A DNA stretch of 64,000 nt from Flagellimonas amphidinii. GTDB lineage: Bacteria; Bacteroidota; Bacteroidia; Flavobacteriales; Flavobacteriaceae. How positions within the stretch are numbered: the first letter of the stretch is position 1; every line of letters begins with the position of its first letter. The notes beneath the pieces were generated by a model. The model ran no database searches. It had not been told where the DNA came from and saw only the letters and a list, made by a program, of their open reading frames with translations. Position numbers and translations under genes: made by a program. Shown here piece by piece: positions 46,511-56,111 of the stretch. The stretch is taken from contig NZ_JABFNN010000039.1 in the NCBI RefSeq assembly GCF_013090115.1, positions 558,001 through 622,000 on the forward strand, in the 5' to 3' direction.

Positions 46511-47280
46511 TCAATTTCTCCTTTATAAACTTGTTTGGCTGGGCCTTTTAGAAAAACATTGGTGTATCCACCGTTCAACTGCTCAAAGCTGATGGACAAA
46601 TCTCCTCCTGGAGTATTTATTTTCACAGTATTGGAAGCTGTTTTCCCTGCTCCATGCATGGCCAAAGCTACCGCAGTAACACCTGTACCACAAGACAAGG
46701 TCTCATCCTCTACCCCGCGCTCGTATGTTCTAACAGTAAATACATCATCTGCTGCCTGCTCTACAAAATTGATGTTGCTACCAGATTTCCCGTAAAGGCC
46801 ATATCTAAGTTTTTCTCCTTCTTTCTTTACATCAAAATGCTCCAAATCCCCAACCAATTGTACATGGTGCGGTGATCCAGTATCCAAAAAACTATAAGCT
46901 GGTTTTTGCTTTACCTCACTGACATCCACCATTTTTAAGTGAACCGTCTCACCATCAATACTGGCAAAATGAAGCCCATCAATGGCATTGAAAGTGGTTT
47001 CTTTATCAATAATGCCTAAAAAATGTGCAAAAGCGACCAAGCATCTACCTCCATTTCCACACATACTACTTTCATTACCATCAGCATTAAAATAGACCAT
47101 TTTAAAATCAGATGCTTCATCATTTTCCAGAAGAATCAAACCATCTGCACCAATGCCGAACTTACGGTCACATAACCTCCCAATAAGATCGGTATCGTTT
47201 TTAGGAAAAAACTCTTGTCGATTGTCAATAATTACAAAATCGTTACCCGTTCCCTGATATTTAAAAAACTGTAGCCTCAT
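46504..47280 (-). CDS. dapF: Diaminopimelate epimerase
   Basis: DapF interconverts LL- and meso-diaminopimelate for peptidoglycan and lysine. The 258-residue protein has both catalytic cysteines: C74 in MCGNGGRC and C197 in SCGTGVTA, with GTGNDF near the N-terminus. It is the first gene of a three-gene run with GNAT and mltG. A -7 element lies upstream at 47298-47305, giving a leader of about 13 bases. Confidence 0.97.
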   Translation of the reverse strand: MRLQFFKYQGTGNDFVIIDNRQEFFPKNDTDLIGRLCDRKFGIGADGLILLENDEASDFKMVYFNADGNESSMCGNGGRCLVAFAHFLGIIDKETTFNAIDGLHFASIDGETVHLKMVDVSEVKQKPAYSFLDTGSPHHVQLVGDLEHFDVKKEGEKLRYGLYGKSGSNINFVEQAADDVFTVRTYERGVEDETLSCGTGVTAVALAMHGAGKTASNTVKINTPGGDLSISFEQLNGGYTNVFLKGPAKQVYKGEIEC

Positions 47281-47297
47281 AATTCCCTACAAAGGAA

Positions 47298-47305
47298 CAA
47301 ATATA
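47298..47305 (-). promoter_or_regulatory. -7 promoter element of dapF
   Basis: On the minus strand the sequence reads TATATTTG, a full match to TAnnTTTG, 17 bases before the dapF ATG. No TTG lies at the usual spacing upstream. Confidence 0.5.
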
Positions 47306-47412
47306 GGGTATTCTTTAAGGAAAATTTTGTAGTTAAAAACGAGTTAAACAGACCGAGTCACTGACGAATTGATTTAATTTTGTTACTGCTAAATGTTAAA
47401 TAATTATTGAAT

Positions 47413-48804
47413 ATGAAGAGAATAGCCAGTTTATTTTTGGTTTCCATATTTGCTGGAGCAATTACTTTGGGAGCCTACAAACTATTTTTTGAAAAAGACA
47501 GCTATACAATGGTCACTTCTGAGCAGCAAATGCCAGTTTTAAGTACCAGTAACTTACCGGTGTCCGCGAAGGGCGCAGGAATTAATGAAGTTGATTTCAC
47601 TCTTGCCGCTGAAAAAACGGTAAATGCCGTAGTACACGTTAAGAACTTGACCACTACAAAAGGGCAAACCAGTCTTTCAGATTTTTTCTATGGTTTTGAG
47701 CGTAGACAAACACCTCAGGTCGGTACGGGTTCAGGGGTTATTATTTCCCCTGATGGATATATAGTGACCAACAACCATGTTATTGCACAATCTAGTCAAT
47801 TGGAAGTTACCTTGAACAATAACAAGACATATGAAGCAGAGGTAATTGGTGCTGATTCTGATTCCGATATCGCCCTAATCAAAATTGAAGTGGAACAAGC
47901 GCTGCCTTATTTGGCTTTTGGAGATTCTGACAATGCACAAATTGGCGAATGGGTATTGGCTGTTGGAAATCCTTTTAATTTAACATCCACGGTAACCGCT
48001 GGAATTGTAAGCGCCAAAGCAAGATCCTTAGGGAGAAATCAATCTTTTATCCAAACTGATGCTGCCGTAAACCCCGGTAACAGTGGTGGTGCTCTTGTAA
48101 ACACCAACGGCGATCTTATTGGTATCAACACCGCTATTACCTCACAAACGGGATCCTATGTGGGTTATGCTTTTGCAGTTCCCAGCAACATTGCCAGAAA
48201 AGTGGTGGAAGATATTATGGAATATGGTAATGTTCAAAAAGGTCTATTAGGAATCTCTGCTGCCAATGTTAACTCCAAACAGGCCATGGAGATGGGTCTG
48301 GACGAAATTGAGGGTGTTTACATTTCCCAAATCAGTGAAGATTCCGGTGCAGCCGATGCAGGTCTGCAAGAAGGAGATATCATCAAACGTGTGGACAATA
48401 TATTGGTGAACAAATTCTCTGAACTTTCAGGATATCTATCTTCCAAGAGACCGGGAGACGTTGTAAAGGTGATTATTGACAGGGACGGAAAGAGTATCAC
48501 TAAAAATGTAACGCTTAAAAAACAACAAACCATCATTCTTCCCATGACAGGATTTATGGTGAAAAATTTATCTAAAGAGGACAAGAAAACTTTTGGGGTA
48601 TCAAAAGGAGTCAAAATCATTGATGTTCCTGAAGGATATGGTAGGTATGACCTTAAAAACAAGGTCATCACAGAGGTGGATGATAAAGAAATCACCAATA
48701 TTGACGATGCCAAAGAGCATTTCAGTGAAATCTCAAGGTATGGGCGCACTAGTTTCACCATGATCAATGAAAAAGGTGAGAAAGAGCGTTTGATTCTTCA
48801 ATAA
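47413..48804 (+). CDS. Periplasmic serine protease, HtrA/DegQ family
   Basis: The 463-residue product has an N-terminal signal or anchor segment, a trypsin-like domain with a complete triad (H122 in NNHVIA, D152 in DSDSDIALIK, S224 in PGNSGG) and two PDZ domains (about 245-345 and 370-460). It degrades or refolds misfolded envelope proteins. I chose the ATG at 47413 over a TTG two codons earlier. A hairpin terminator follows the stop. Confidence 0.94.
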   Translation: MKRIASLFLVSIFAGAITLGAYKLFFEKDSYTMVTSEQQMPVLSTSNLPVSAKGAGINEVDFTLAAEKTVNAVVHVKNLTTTKGQTSLSDFFYGFERRQTPQVGTGSGVIISPDGYIVTNNHVIAQSSQLEVTLNNNKTYEAEVIGADSDSDIALIKIEVEQALPYLAFGDSDNAQIGEWVLAVGNPFNLTSTVTAGIVSAKARSLGRNQSFIQTDAAVNPGNSGGALVNTNGDLIGINTAITSQTGSYVGYAFAVPSNIARKVVEDIMEYGNVQKGLLGISAANVNSKQAMEMGLDEIEGVYISQISEDSGAADAGLQEGDIIKRVDNILVNKFSELSGYLSSKRPGDVVKVIIDRDGKSITKNVTLKKQQTIILPMTGFMVKNLSKEDKKTFGVSKGVKIIDVPEGYGRYDLKNKVITEVDDKEITNIDDAKEHFSEISRYGRTSFTMINEKGEKERLILQ

Positions 48805-48826
48805 AAAAGAAAATATGTAACTTGTG

Positions 48827-48850
48827 AAAGCACCCATGTATGGGTGCTTT
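48827..48850 (+). terminator. Terminator of the htrA-type gene
   Basis: Eleven bases at 48827-48837 pair perfectly with 48840-48850 and are followed by a T-tract. It lies 22 bases after the protease stop codon. Confidence 0.9.
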
Positions 48851-48889
48851 TTTCTTTTCAAATACTTTTACGAAAACGTTTGAAATATA

Positions 48890-48897
48890 TATTTTTG
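48890..48897 (+). promoter_or_regulatory. -7 promoter element of gap
   Basis: TATTTTTG is a full match to TAnnTTTG and lies 32 bases before the gap ATG at 48930, giving a leader of about 28 bases. Confidence 0.5.
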
Positions 48898-48929
48898 CCA
48901 AAAATTTTTAAATACAACTACTACCTTCC

Positions 48930-50378
48930 ATGAGCGACATCAAGTCATACGAAAAGGAACTTGCGTTCCAAGCCGATAGAAGAAAAGCCACTACAGAATT
49001 CATCAAAATTATTAGCGACCTATGGTATGACAAGGCTATAGAAGTGGTTCTTTTTAAAAATCAAATTATAGATAAGAATGTAAGCGATATTATCAATTTG
49101 CATGAATACGCTGGAGAATTTGTACAAAAACCCATTTCCATATTCGATTCTGTGGAAATTCTACGGGCCATCAACGATATCAGCCTCCCTCCTGCCAAAC
49201 TTGATATTGGCAAACTCACTTACGAATATCATTCTGATGACAATGACCATCTTAACGTAAAAGCTTTTGTCATTGAAAAATTAAAAGATGCCCAAGCGTC
49301 CAAAGAAATAAAACCAAAAGATGTGGTTCTCTATGGGTTTGGTAGAATAGGTAGACTTGTGGCCCGAGAGCTTATGGCAAAAACAGGCCGAGGCAACCAG
49401 CTTAGACTAAGAGCAATTGTTGTGAGGGGTGAGTTGGACAACGAAGTTCTTGAAAAAAGAGCAGCTTTGCTGAAAACTGATTCAGTGCATGGAAAATTTA
49501 TGGGCACAGTAGATGTAGATGAAAAAAACAAGGCCTTGATCATCAATGGTACCACCGTGAAGTTCATTAGCGCGGACAAACCTGAAAAAATTGATTACAC
49601 CAAATTTGGAATATTCAATGCCCTAATCATTGACAATACTGGAGTTTTTAGGGACAAAGAAGCACTTTCCAGGCACTTGGAAGCCAAAGGTGCCAGCAAA
49701 GTTTTGCTCACCGCACCGGGCAAGGAGGTTCCAAACATAGTGCATGGAGTCAACCACAAAGAGTTTGATCCAGACAAGACCAAGATTTACTCAGCAGCTT
49801 CATGCACCACTAATGCCATTACTCCTATCTTAAAAGTTGTTGAAGACTCGCTCGGCATTAAAAAAGGACATTTAGAAACCATTCACGCTTACACCAATGA
49901 CCAGAATTTGGTGGACAATATGCATAAAAAATATCGAAGAGGTCGTGCTGCCGCCCTAAATATGGTCATCACCGAGACGGGAGCAGGAGCAGCCGTGGCG
50001 AAGGCCTTGCCTGCTTTAAAAGGAAAGTTGACTTCCAATGCTATACGGGTTCCTGTACCCAACGGATCTTTGGCCATCCTAAATCTTGAAGTGAAGCGTA
50101 AAACCACAAAAGAGAGTCTCAATACCATTCTAAAAAAATATGCTCTAGAAGGGGATTTGGTAGAGCAAATCAAATATTCCCTGAGTAATGAACTGGTCTC
50201 TTCCGATATTGTAGGAGCATCCGCCCCATCAATTTATGACAGCAAGGCCACTTTGGTATCCGGCGATGGCAAAAGTATTGTTCTATATATTTGGTATGAT
50301 AATGAATATGGTTATTCCCATCAGGTTATACGCCTGGCCAAATATATTGCTAAGGTTCGCAGATATACCTATTATTAA
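48930..50378 (+). CDS. gap: Glyceraldehyde-3-phosphate dehydrogenase, long form
   Basis: The 482-residue protein converts glyceraldehyde-3-phosphate to 1,3-bisphosphoglycerate. The core is standard: Rossmann LYGFGRIGRL from about residue 134, catalytic C292 in SCTTN, and the DNEYGYS motif near the end. About 130 extra residues precede the Rossmann fold, compared with ~335-residue classical GAPDH. Such a long form exists in Bacteroidota; the function of the extension is unknown. It is monocistronic, with a small hairpin (50388-50405) after the stop. Confidence 0.95.
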   Translation: MSDIKSYEKELAFQADRRKATTEFIKIISDLWYDKAIEVVLFKNQIIDKNVSDIINLHEYAGEFVQKPISIFDSVEILRAINDISLPPAKLDIGKLTYEYHSDDNDHLNVKAFVIEKLKDAQASKEIKPKDVVLYGFGRIGRLVARELMAKTGRGNQLRLRAIVVRGELDNEVLEKRAALLKTDSVHGKFMGTVDVDEKNKALIINGTTVKFISADKPEKIDYTKFGIFNALIIDNTGVFRDKEALSRHLEAKGASKVLLTAPGKEVPNIVHGVNHKEFDPDKTKIYSAASCTTNAITPILKVVEDSLGIKKGHLETIHAYTNDQNLVDNMHKKYRRGRAAALNMVITETGAGAAVAKALPALKGKLTSNAIRVPVPNGSLAILNLEVKRKTTKESLNTILKKYALEGDLVEQIKYSLSNELVSSDIVGASAPSIYDSKATLVSGDGKSIVLYIWYDNEYGYSHQVIRLAKYIAKVRRYTYY

Positions 50379-50420
50379 TAGTAACAAAGCAGTCAACATA
50401 CTGCTAAAACAGTTTTTCTT

Positions 50421-50449
50421 TTGATTTTTGGTTTATTGGTGTAATTTCG
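50421..50449 (+). promoter_or_regulatory. Candidate promoter of the coiled-coil membrane protein gene
   Basis: TTG at 50421-50423 is followed after 18 bases by TAATTTCG at 50442-50449, one mismatch from TAnnTTTG. The start codon is at 50487, so the leader would be about 33 bases. Confidence 0.45.
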
Positions 50450-50486
50450 CTCTACCCTACAATCTAAATTAATAAGAACATTGACC

Positions 50487-51092
50487 ATGAAGCGATTACA
50501 AATTTTCTGTACCCTAACCTTACTTACCACATTCTTTGCCGTTAATGCGCAAAATCAAGAAACTGATGATACCCAAGACCAATCCTTGGTAGGACAGTTC
50601 AGGGAATTGGAAAGGAAATCCGGCAACTATTCAGCCAATGGTATTCGGTATGAAGTAATTCGCTTGTCCGCCTTAAATCAAATCAAAAAAAATATTTTTG
50701 ATTCCATCAACACGGCCAACTCATCCATCAAGGATTTATCCGCAACTATTACTGCCAATAAGGCAGAAATAGAGGACCTCAACACCAAATTACAGGATAC
50801 CACACAAAAACTAAATACCACAACCAAAGAGAAAGACAGTATTTCATTCTTTGGTGCATTGATAAGCAAAGGAACATATAAATTCTTGCTATGGGCCATT
50901 ATAGTAGCTTTATTACTGTTTCTATTATTTTTTATTTATAAGTTTAGGAACAGTAATACCCTTACACATCAAGCTAAAACAGCTTTGGCCGATTTGGAAC
51001 AAGAATATGAAGACCATAGGCGAAGAGCTTTAGAACGAGAACAAAAAATAAGCCGACAGCTCCAGGATGAACTGAACAAACAGAAAAAATAG
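50487..51092 (+). CDS. Exported coiled-coil protein with C-terminal membrane anchor
   Basis: The 201-residue product has a signal peptide (MKRLQIFCTLTLLTTFFAVNA), a coiled-coil middle (about 65-115), one membrane segment (about 130-152) and a charged cytoplasmic tail with heptad-like helices. I recall similar flavobacterial proteins upstream of trmD being labelled tRNA (guanine-N1)-methyltransferase; nothing here looks like a methyltransferase and that label would be an annotation error carried over from trmD. The function is unknown. The start at 50487 is preferred over a TTG at 50481. A terminator follows. Confidence 0.8.
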   Translation: MKRLQIFCTLTLLTTFFAVNAQNQETDDTQDQSLVGQFRELERKSGNYSANGIRYEVIRLSALNQIKKNIFDSINTANSSIKDLSATITANKAEIEDLNTKLQDTTQKLNTTTKEKDSISFFGALISKGTYKFLLWAIIVALLLFLLFFIYKFRNSNTLTHQAKTALADLEQEYEDHRRRALEREQKISRQLQDELNKQKK

Positions 51093-51097
51093 TCTCG

Positions 51098-51115
51098 GGC
51101 TTCCTAAAGGAAGCC
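51098..51115 (+). terminator. Terminator after the coiled-coil membrane protein gene
   Basis: GGCTTCCT at 51098-51105 pairs perfectly with AGGAAGCC at 51108-51115, and a T-tract follows. The -7 element of the next gene overlaps this tract. Confidence 0.88.
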
Positions 51116-51119
51116 TTTT

Positions 51120-51127
51120 TAATTTTG
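51120..51127 (+). promoter_or_regulatory. -7 promoter element of the GNAT-trmD unit
   Basis: TAATTTTG, a full match to TAnnTTTG, lies 31 bases before the GNAT ATG at 51159 and overlaps the T-tract of the preceding terminator. Confidence 0.42.
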
Positions 51128-51158
51128 CAGCCTATTATATAAACACAACCTGCACAAT

Positions 51159-51608
51159 ATGGAGATCACAAAGGCCACTATTGAAGATTTGGAGCTTATT
51201 GCACCTCTTTTCGATGCATATCGGGTTTTCTATTCGCAAAATTCAGATATCAATGCTGCAAATCAATTCCTAAGGGATCGTTTCCTGAACAACGAAACAG
51301 TTCTATTTCTGGCGGTGGAAAATAATGAAGCAGTTGGTTTTACACAGCTATATAAAACATTCTCTTCGGTGTCCTTACAACCCTATTATATTTTGAATGA
51401 TTTATATGTATCCCCCAATCATAGAAAAAAAGGAGTTGGTGAAGCATTGCTCAATCACGCCAAAACGTATTGCGAAACATTAAGTTACAAAGGTCTAGCG
51501 TTAGAAACCGCTGCGGATAACCCCGCCCAAAAACTGTATGAGCGATTGGGATGGATAAAGGACGAGGCCTATTTTCATTACTTTTGGAAAAACACAAATA
51601 TCAAGTAA
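51159..51608 (+). CDS. GNAT-family N-acetyltransferase
   Basis: The 149-residue protein has the standard GNAT fold with the acetyl-CoA loop in [16 protein letters not shown] and the late motif [12 protein letters not shown]. It resembles small acetyltransferases with unknown acceptors. It precedes trmD by 28 bases to the TrmD ATG and is probably on the same mRNA; this gene order is not known to me to be functional rather than accidental. Confidence 0.9.
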   Translation: MEITKATIEDLELIAPLFDAYRVFYSQNSDINAANQFLRDRFLNNETVLFLAVENNEAVGFTQLYKTFSSVSLQPYYILNDLYVSPNHRKKGVGEALLNHAKTYCETLSYKGLALETAADNPAQKLYERLGWIKDEAYFHYFWKNTNIK

Positions 51609-51636
51609 ACTGTTTGTGGGAAAATTGACCAAGCCA

Positions 51637-52308
51637 ATGCGGATAGACATCATTACCGTACTACCAGAACTTTTAAAAAGTCCTTTTGAAGCATCCATTC
51701 TAAAAAGGGCAATTGACAAAGGTTTAGTTGAAGTACATCTACATAATCTAAGGGATTACACCACTGGCAATTATCGTCAGGTTGATGATTATCAATTTGG
51801 CGGAGGTGCAGGAATGGTACTCATGGTAGAACCCATAGACAAGTGCATTACACAACTCAAAAACGAAAGGGAATACGACGAGGTCATTTATATGACCCCA
51901 GATGGCACAACACTCAACCAAGGCATTGCCAATGAAGTTTCATTAAAAAAGAATCTGATTGTACTCTGCGGACATTACAAAGGTGTAGACCAAAGGGTGA
52001 GGGATATGTTTGTGACACGTGAAATTTCAATCGGCGATTATGTGCTTTCAGGTGGCGAATTGGCAGCAGCAGTTTTTTGCGATGCTGTGATACGATTATT
52101 GCCCGGGGTTTTAAATGATGAGACCTCTGCCCTTACCGATACTTTTCAGGATAATTTATTGGCTCCCCCGGTGTATACCAGACCCTCGGAATACAAAGGA
52201 AGGGAAGTGCCCAAAATTTTGTTGAGCGGAGATTTCCCAAAAATAGAAAAATGGCGAGAGGAGCAAGCCTTGGAACGAACCAAAAAAAGAAGGCCCGATT
52301 TATTATAA
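51637..52308 (+). CDS. trmD: tRNA (guanine-N1)-methyltransferase TrmD
   Basis: TrmD methylates N1 of G37 in tRNAs and prevents +1 frameshifting. The 223-residue SPOUT-fold protein has the N-terminal [12 protein letters not shown], the GGGAGMVLM motif and the knot motif [10 protein letters not shown]. The ATG at 51637 gives the normal start; an upstream GTG at 51616 would add seven residues. It precedes rplS by way of a small membrane-protein gene, the trmD-rplS linkage being common in bacteria. Confidence 0.96.
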   Translation: MRIDIITVLPELLKSPFEASILKRAIDKGLVEVHLHNLRDYTTGNYRQVDDYQFGGGAGMVLMVEPIDKCITQLKNEREYDEVIYMTPDGTTLNQGIANEVSLKKNLIVLCGHYKGVDQRVRDMFVTREISIGDYVLSGGELAAAVFCDAVIRLLPGVLNDETSALTDTFQDNLLAPPVYTRPSEYKGREVPKILLSGDFPKIEKWREEQALERTKKRRPDLL

Positions 52309-52314
52309 CCAATC

Positions 52315-52641
52315 ATGGATAACACACATACCATTTTTTATGCGGCTGGCGGTGTGCTAAATGGAATTGCACAATTAATCGTGCTGATTGCTTGCATCGT
52401 TTTGGTAATTAAACAAAAAAGTGGCGCCACAATTCTGATGTTAATCGCCCAAATATTGGGATTGTTTTTTTCAATAGGGGGTTTTGCTTGGACAGGACTT
52501 TCAGCACAACTTGGTCCAGAATCTGTTTTATATGCAAGCAAAATGACCGCAGTACTAAGCCCTATACCTCATATTCTTTTTGCCATTGGATTGCTTTTAT
52601 TTGTATTTCATAAAGTAAAAAAGGCTCCCAAGGACATATAA
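52315..52641 (+). CDS. Small membrane protein of unknown function
   Basis: The 108-residue protein consists largely of three or four hydrophobic segments (about 7-30, 36-58 and 78-101) with a short lysine-rich C-terminus. I recognise no family. It begins 6 bases after the trmD stop, so it is translated with trmD. The next gene, rplS, has its own canonical promoter beginning within 24 bases of this stop. Confidence 0.7.
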   Translation: MDNTHTIFYAAGGVLNGIAQLIVLIACIVLVIKQKSGATILMLIAQILGLFFSIGGFAWTGLSAQLGPESVLYASKMTAVLSPIPHILFAIGLLLFVFHKVKKAPKDI

Positions 52642-52664
52642 ATTCTCAAAAACCAAAAAACACC

Positions 52665-52694
52665 TTGCTATTTCTAAATATTGCATTATTTTTG
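52665..52694 (+). promoter_or_regulatory. Promoter of rplS
   Basis: TTG at 52665-52667, 19 bases, then TATTTTTG at 52687-52694: the exact Bacteroidota arrangement. It predicts transcription from about 52699, with a 5' leader of roughly 62 bases before the rplS ATG. Confidence 0.75.
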
Positions 52695-52698
52695 CAAT

Positions 52699-52761
52699 CT
52701 CAAAATTAACCTCTGACGAAATACGTGTAAGTTGGTTTTGGTAAACGCTAAAAAATAAGCA
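52699..52761 (+). promoter_or_regulatory. rplS 5' leader, possible autoregulatory structure
   Basis: The ~62-base leader can form a small stem: ACG at 52717-52719 pairs with CGT at 52725-52727 across AAATA, and AACC at 52709-52712 can pair with GGTT at 52733-52736. Ribosomal protein leaders that bind their own product are common, and a flavobacterial L19 leader class has been proposed in the literature as I recall it. I cannot confirm a match from sequence alone, and short pairings like these may be chance. Confidence 0.4.
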
Positions 52762-53112
52762 ATGGAGTCCTTAGTAAAATTTGTTGAAGACGAATTTGTT
52801 CCAAAGAAAGATTTTCCAAAATTTTCATCTGGAGATACCATCACGGTATACTATGAAATTAAAGAAGGAGAAAAAACACGTACACAGTTCTTTAAAGGAG
52901 TTGTGATACAACGAAGAGGTAGTGGTGCCACAGAAACTTTTACCATTCGTAAAATGTCTGGTACTGTTGGGGTAGAAAGAATTTTCCCAATCAACATGCC
53001 TGCACTTCAAAAAATTGAAGTAAATAAGAAAGGAAAAGTGCGTAGAGCAAGAATATTCTACTTTAGAGGTCTTACCGGTAAAAAGGCCCGTATAAAGGAG
53101 ATTAGAGGGTAA
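52762..53112 (+). CDS. rplS: 50S ribosomal protein L19
   Basis: L19 sits at the interface between the 50S and 30S subunits. The 116-residue product has the family motifs PKFSSGDTITVYYEI, GVVIQRRGSGATETFT and RARIFYFRGLTGKKARIKE. It is monocistronic: a canonical promoter lies upstream and a terminator 35 bases after the stop. The first ATG is used. Confidence 0.98.
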   Translation: MESLVKFVEDEFVPKKDFPKFSSGDTITVYYEIKEGEKTRTQFFKGVVIQRRGSGATETFTIRKMSGTVGVERIFPINMPALQKIEVNKKGKVRRARIFYFRGLTGKKARIKEIRG

Positions 53113-53147
53113 TCACTCGCTCCCTTTTAACCACATAACATTAAATT

Positions 53148-53168
53148 AAAGCACCTTTTAGGTGCTTT
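53148..53168 (+). terminator. Terminator of rplS
   Basis: AAAGCACCT at 53148-53156 pairs perfectly with AGGTGCTTT at 53160-53168 across a TTT loop, followed by a T-tract to 53172. It separates rplS from the RNA gene candidate downstream. Confidence 0.9.
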
Positions 53169-53230
53169 TTTTATGAACAATTGTTAATAACCTTAGTTCA
53201 TATCCTGTTGATTTTTAATTGGTTATAAAA

Positions 53231-53261
53231 TTTGGATATCTGGTCGTTTATGCTAATTTAG
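53231..53261 (+). promoter_or_regulatory. Candidate promoter of the ncRNA
   Basis: TTTG at 53231-53234 is followed after 19 bases by TAATTTAG at 53254-53261, one mismatch from TAnnTTTG. Transcription would start near 53266, giving an RNA of about 385 bases to the terminator at 53646. The bases between the rplS terminator and this point hold nothing else that I can see. Confidence 0.5.
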
Positions 53262-53272
53262 CGGAAGAAATA

Positions 53273-53332
53273 ATGAAGATGATGTTATCAAATTCTTATT
53301 TCTTTTTAAAGTTGACGTTCTTTAAAAACTGA
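53273..53332 (+). other. Short open reading frame (19 codons) at the start of the ncRNA transcript
   Basis: ATG at 53273 opens a 19-codon frame ending TGA at 53330-53332. The product would be rich in phenylalanine and hydrophobic residues (NSYFFLKLTFFKN at the end). Leader peptides that control attenuation are of this type, but a chance open frame in AT-rich DNA is equally likely. There is no ribosome-binding site, as expected in this phylum. Confidence 0.25.
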
Positions 53333-53381
53333 TGTTTCCCTTTAAATTGGTAACACTACTAATCACAAAAGGAATTTCAAA

Positions 53382-53646
53382 TTGAGGCGAGTTTCGGCAG
53401 ACCTCAAAGAGAAATAATAAGTTTTATGTGCGGATGGGAGAGCAATTTCCCATTTTGATAAAATTTAGGAAACGTTTAGGATGCTTTACAAAAAGCAGTT
53501 TAGTTGAATAATTAAAGGCAACGTGTAGAGTAAACGTCAAAGGGGCAACGGAAAGTAACCTCGGTTACAGTTTCGTGGCAACATGAGGCAAGTCCTTTAG
53601 CCCTTTTCAGAAAGCCATATCAATGTTCGCACATAGATATGGCTTT
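53382..53646 (+). ncRNA. Candidate structured non-coding RNA between rplS and icd
   Basis: This part of the 638-base gap between rplS and icd holds five successive helical domains without overlap. Domain 1: 53382-53387 with 53402-53407. Domain 2: 53418-53427 with 53458-53467 (10 bp, one G-U), enclosing 53434-53439 with 53448-53453. Domain 3: 53472-53478 with 53531-53537, enclosing 53482-53487 with 53492-53497. Domain 4: 53539-53544 with 53601-53606, enclosing 53548-53554 with 53571-53576 (one bulge) and 53555-53559 with 53564-53568. Domain 5: terminator 53611-53621 with 53636-53646, then T-rich. The gap has no long open frame, and icd has its own promoter downstream. It lacks the conserved sequences of RNase P RNA, tmRNA and SRP RNA. 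A 6S-like RNA or a lineage-specific motif is possible. Confidence 0.65.
53611..53646 (+). terminator. Terminator of the ncRNA candidate
   Basis: A perfect 11-bp stem (53611-53621 with 53636-53646) continues inside as ATGT/ACAT around a TCGC loop (53623-53634) after one A-A mismatch. The 3' side runs into TTGTTTTTTATTTTC. It is among the strongest hairpins of the window and precedes the icd promoter by about 70 bases. Confidence 0.9.
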
Positions 53647-53718
53647 TGTTTTTTATTTTCTTCTGTTTATCCCCTTTACTTTTAAGAGATTCATTCATAT
53701 TCCACCGGCCATAAATCG

Positions 53719-53726
53719 TATATTTG
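53719..53726 (+). promoter_or_regulatory. -7 promoter element of icd
   Basis: TATATTTG is a full match to TAnnTTTG, 24 bases before the icd ATG at 53751, placing the transcription start at about 53731. No good TTG is seen 19 bases upstream. It shows that icd need not be transcribed from the upstream RNA. Confidence 0.55.
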
Positions 53727-53750
53727 CACCGCTCAAATAAAATTATCTAA

Positions 53751-55973
<2,223 letters not shown>

Positions 55974-56028
55974 GTTTAAGAAAAGTAAGGATTCAACACA
56001 CCGGAAAATATTAGACCAAGTTATTTTG

Positions 56029-56041
56029 TCACTTTAAGTGA
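56029..56041. repeat. Palindrome upstream of the TonB receptor gene
   Basis: TCACTT-T-AAGTGA is a perfect inverted repeat, 55 bases after the icd stop and about 60 bases before the presumed TonB-receptor promoter. No T-tract follows, so it is more like an operator than a terminator. Confidence 0.35.
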
Positions 56042-56069
56042 TGATGTCTTAAAAATTCTTTTTCATTTT

Positions 56070-56097
56070 CCTTCATGAAGGATTATATGTATTTTTA
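56070..56097 (+). promoter_or_regulatory. Candidate operator and promoter of the TonB receptor gene
   Basis: The perfect 12-bp palindrome CCTTCATGAAGG (56070-56081) sits just ahead of TATTTTTA (56090-56097), one mismatch from TAnnTTTG, and overlaps the expected -33 position. A repressor bound there would block transcription. The ATG follows 15 bases downstream. Confidence 0.4.
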
Positions 56098-56111
56098 GGA
56101 AAATTCTAAAA

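Noticed and set aside
50487..51092. Label tRNA (guanine-N1)-methyltransferase for the coiled-coil membrane protein
   Set aside because: No methyltransferase or SPOUT motifs; signal peptide and membrane segment are clear; trmD is a separate gene at 51637.
53382..53407. Similarity of GAGTTTCGGCA to a tmRNA 5' end
   Set aside because: There is no tRNA-like 3' end, tag reading frame, or T-arm; the 3' end is a terminator hairpin.
53585..53595. GAGGCAAGTCC resembles the RNase P RNA core GAGGAAAGTCC
   Set aside because: It lies near the 3' end of the transcript, just before the terminator, and the rest of the RNase P RNA would have to run into icd. One base also differs.
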